A stretch of 64,000 nt of DNA from Anomaloglossus baeobatrachus (taxonomy: Eukaryota; Chordata; Amphibia; Anura; Aromobatidae). The DNA lies in NCBI RefSeq assembly GCF_048569485.1, contig NW_027442223.1:62001-126000 (forward strand). The letters run 5' to 3'. The notes beneath the pieces were generated by a model. It had not been told where the DNA came from. It saw nothing but the letters and a program-made list of their open reading frames with translations, and searched no databases. Positions 61,036 to 64,000 of the stretch are shown piece after piece. The position numbers and the translations under genes are program-made. Numbering within the stretch: position 1 is the first letter of the stretch; each line of letters begins with the position of its first letter.

Positions 61036-62426
61036 CCTTCTTAACCCAGTTTCCAAAAGCAGAACTCAATTCACCTGATTCATATTAGCCCGATTTAATG
61101 AATTGGAAGAAAGCATACGTCTTCATATGCACCTCAATTTGGCCCATTCACTTTTCACACTTCCTCCTTTTGTTTTTTATCTTTCACACTTTTGACTTTC
61201 TTTATTCATCCAAATAGCAAACTCATCACCACTCAACCTGACCAACTCGGCTATGTCCCCGTGCTGCAGTTCTCTGTCTTATCTAGATCATTTGCAATTG
61301 AATGGAATAGATCCCTTTTGGACAAAGTGGATTCACCTGCTGCTGCAGTGACCACAGGTGTGATAACATCTAGAATTGGCATCTGGTGCGATCTCTCCGC
61401 TTCCACTCCAAAGAAAGTTACCTGTTTATTCCTATCATGCATTGGTTTTTGGGGTTTTCTTTGAGTAATGATGATCTCTTTAGTAGTCTGTTGGCGCCCT
61501 CTCCTGGAGGAATAGTTTGCTTGCTCTTGGACATTCTAAAAGAGAGGTCATGATAGACATTGAGCTTCTGAGCTCAATTGGGGACAGTCATGGGTGATGA
61601 ATGTTTGCAACCTACTGCGAAGCCTCATACCGCAATATAAGGAACGTCAAATACTAAGAAAGGGCGGCCTATGAAAGAATTACTACTTTCAATAAGTACA
61701 CTTAAACGGCTAATTGGGAATAGAAAAACTGTAAAAAGCCCTCTGAGAAAGCCCCCCTCTAACCTTTGATAGTAAGCTTTTCTGTAGTCTGCCTGTTGAT
61801 GTATTTTCCGTTTGAACTGTGCACAACATGAAGAGACGGAACACTGGCGGCTTGTCACAATGCCCCCCGATGACATCACAATAGCGCTGCTGCCTAGAAA
61901 ACAAGCTGCGCAGAAGAAGTTGTTCTTTGGGTGGGAGGGTGGGCTAGTGGAAGGAGGGGGCAATCTCTTTTTTTCCCGGGTGGTAGGGGGATGACAGGAG
62001 AAGGGAAGCGGGTGGTGAGAAAGGTACAGAGGGCAGGGTTTGGGGGCTGGGAAGGAAAGGGAAAAGATTAGGGTTTGGGGATGATGAAAGGGCTTTCTAC
62101 GGGTAAGGATGGCAAAGGGTGGCAGTGACGGAAAGTCAGGCAACCTGTCCTGTCCGTCTTTTTGTATCGTGAATTGGAAAGACTGCAAGGGGGAGGGGAG
62201 TTGCTTGCGCCCTAAAGGAGGAGTTATTCAGATTCATTGCAGTGGGCGGCGGCTGCAAAACGCACCATTCTTCTTGTTTTGGCTCTGCAAAGCAGCCTTT
62301 TCAAGGGTTGGCTTGGGTGACAAAATGTCTTGTGTAGGCGTGGGTTTGTCTCCCTCTCGCTCTCTCTCCCTAAGATGTGTCCGGCATAGGCCAGGGTGCC
62401 ACTCGAGGCCCAAACCAATTCTGGTT

Positions 62427-62613
62427 ATCGCTTCTCGGCCTTTTGGCTAAGATCAAGTGTAGTATCTGTTCTTATCAGTTTAATATCTGATACGTCCCCT
62501 ATCTGGGGACCATATATTAAATGGATTTTTAGAACAGGGAGATGGAAAAAGAGCTTGCTCTGTCCACTCCACGCATTGACCTGGTATTGCAGTACCTCCA
62601 GGAACGGTGCACC
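62427..62613 (+). ncRNA. RNU2: U2 snRNA copy
   Basis: Same sequence as the reference copy; 3' box at 62627-62641. Last U2 in the window. Confidence 0.97.
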
Positions 62614-64000
62614 CCTTCTTAACCCAGTTTCCAAAAGCAGAACTCAATTCACCTGATTCATATTAGCCCGATTTAATGAATTGGAAGAAAGCATACGTCT
62701 TCATATGCACCTCAATTTGGCCCATTCACTTTTCACACTTCCTCCTTTTGTTTTTTATCTTTCACACTTTTGACTTTCTTTATTCATCCAAATAGCAAAC
62801 TCATCACCACTCAACCTGACCAACTCGGCTATGTCCCCGTGCTGCAGTTCTCTGTCTTATCTAGATCATTTGCAATTGAATGGAATAGATCCCTTTTGGA
62901 CAAAGTGGATTCACCTGCTGCTGCAGTGACCACAGGTGTGATAACATCTAGAATTGGCATCTGGTGCGATCTCTCCGCTTCCACTCCAAAGAAAGTTACC
63001 TGTTTATTCCTATCATGCATTGGTTTTTGGGGTTTTCTTTGAGTAATGATGATCTCTTTAGTAGTCTGTTGGCGCCCTCTCCTGGAGGAATAGTTTGCTT
63101 GCTCTTGGACATTCTAAAAGAGAGGTCATGATAGACATTGAGCTTCTGAGCTCAATTGGGGACAGTCATGGGTGATGAATGTTTGCAACCTACTGCGAAG
63201 CCTCATACCGCAATATAAGGAACGTCAAATACTAAGAAAGGGCGGCCTATGAAAGAATTACTACTTTCAATAAGTACACTTAAACGGCTAATTGGGAATA
63301 GAAAAACTGTAAAAAGCCCTCTGAGAAAGCCCCCCTCTAACCTTTGATAGTAAGCTTTTCTGTAGTCTGCCTGTTGATGTATTTTCCGTTTGAACTGTGC
63401 ACAACATGAAGAGACGGAACACTGGCGGCTTGTCACAATGCCCCCCGATGACATCACAATAGCGCTGCTGCCTAGAAAACAAGCTGCGCAGAAGAAGTTG
63501 TTCTTTGGGTGGGAGGGTGGGCTAGTGGAAGGAGGGGGCAATCTCTTTTTTTCCCGGGTGGTAGGGGGATGACAGGAGAAGGGAAGCGGGTGGTGAGAAA
63601 GGTACAGAGGGCAGGGTTTGGGGGCTGGGAAGGAAAGGGAAAAGATTAGGGTTTGGGGATGATGAAAGGGCTTTCTACGGGTAAGGATGGCAAAGGGTGG
63701 CAGTGACGGAAAGTCAGGCAACCTGTCCTGTCCGTCTTTTTGTATCGTGAATTGGAAAGACTGCAAGGGGGAGGGGAGTTGCTTGCGCCCTAAAGGAGGA
63801 GTTATTCAGATTCATTGCAGTGGGCGGCGGCTGCAAAACGCACCATTCTTCTTGTTTTGGCTCTGCAAAGCAGCCTTTTCAAGGGTTGGCTTGGGTGACA
63901 AAATGTCTTGTGTAGGCGTGGGTTTGTCTCCCTCTCGCTCTCTCTCCCTAAGATGTGTCCGGCATAGGCCAGGGTGCCACTCGAGGCCCAAACCAATTCT

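Larger units (their letters stand above)
56152..64000 (+). repeat. U2 snRNA tandem array, segment 4 (runs off the window)
   Basis: Four complete U2 genes, then a final spacer that ends 4 bases before the expected start of the next U2. One variant seen: 58195 (A to T, spacer). The array clearly continues beyond both window ends. Confidence 0.96.

Overview
The window is a head-to-tail tandem array of U2 spliceosomal snRNA genes from a vertebrate nuclear genome. The U2 sequence is the vertebrate form and is followed by a classic RNA polymerase II snRNA 3' box. The inserted LINE belongs to the Tx1 clade, so a fish or amphibian is most likely; the species cannot be fixed from the sequence alone. 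The repeat unit is 1578 bp: 187 bp of U2 plus about 1.39 kb of spacer. There are 32 complete U2 genes, three copies interrupted by insertions, and the last 25 bases of one more copy at the left edge. All are on the + strand. The units are almost identical: I saw only eight single-base differences over about 57 kb.

Layout: 1-12512 array; 12513-13407 an 895-bp non-autonomous element inside a U2 gene; 13408-26046 array; 26047-31573 a 5.5-kb LINE with two open reading frames inside another U2 gene; 31574-55256 array; 55257-56151 a second copy of the 895-bp element; 56152-64000 array. The only convincing protein-coding genes are the two LINE ORFs (26284-27825 and 27861-31250). The spacer holds no gene. 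It does hold snRNA promoter candidates, a CTCF-like motif, a textbook G-quadruplex motif and a purine-rich tract, once per unit.

The interesting system is the pair of U2-targeted elements. The LINE (Keshi-like, Tx1 clade) and the 895-bp element sit at the same place in U2 (bottom-strand nick at about U2 38/39, top strand at about 50-52), in the same orientation. Both have 12-15 bp target duplications, and their 3' ends look alike, ending TTAAATCAAAA. This suggests that the LINE machinery moves the short element. The short element starts with U2 snRNA sequence and carries six copies of a 42-bp hairpin repeat. That repeat array is flanked by two further modules resembling U2 stem I followed by a poly-U Sm-like site. 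It looks like a snRNA-headed SINE-like element that I cannot match to a described family. Its two copies share an upstream marker base and lie exactly 23 units (plus the inserts) apart, so the occupied unit was probably copied by unequal exchange rather than hit twice.
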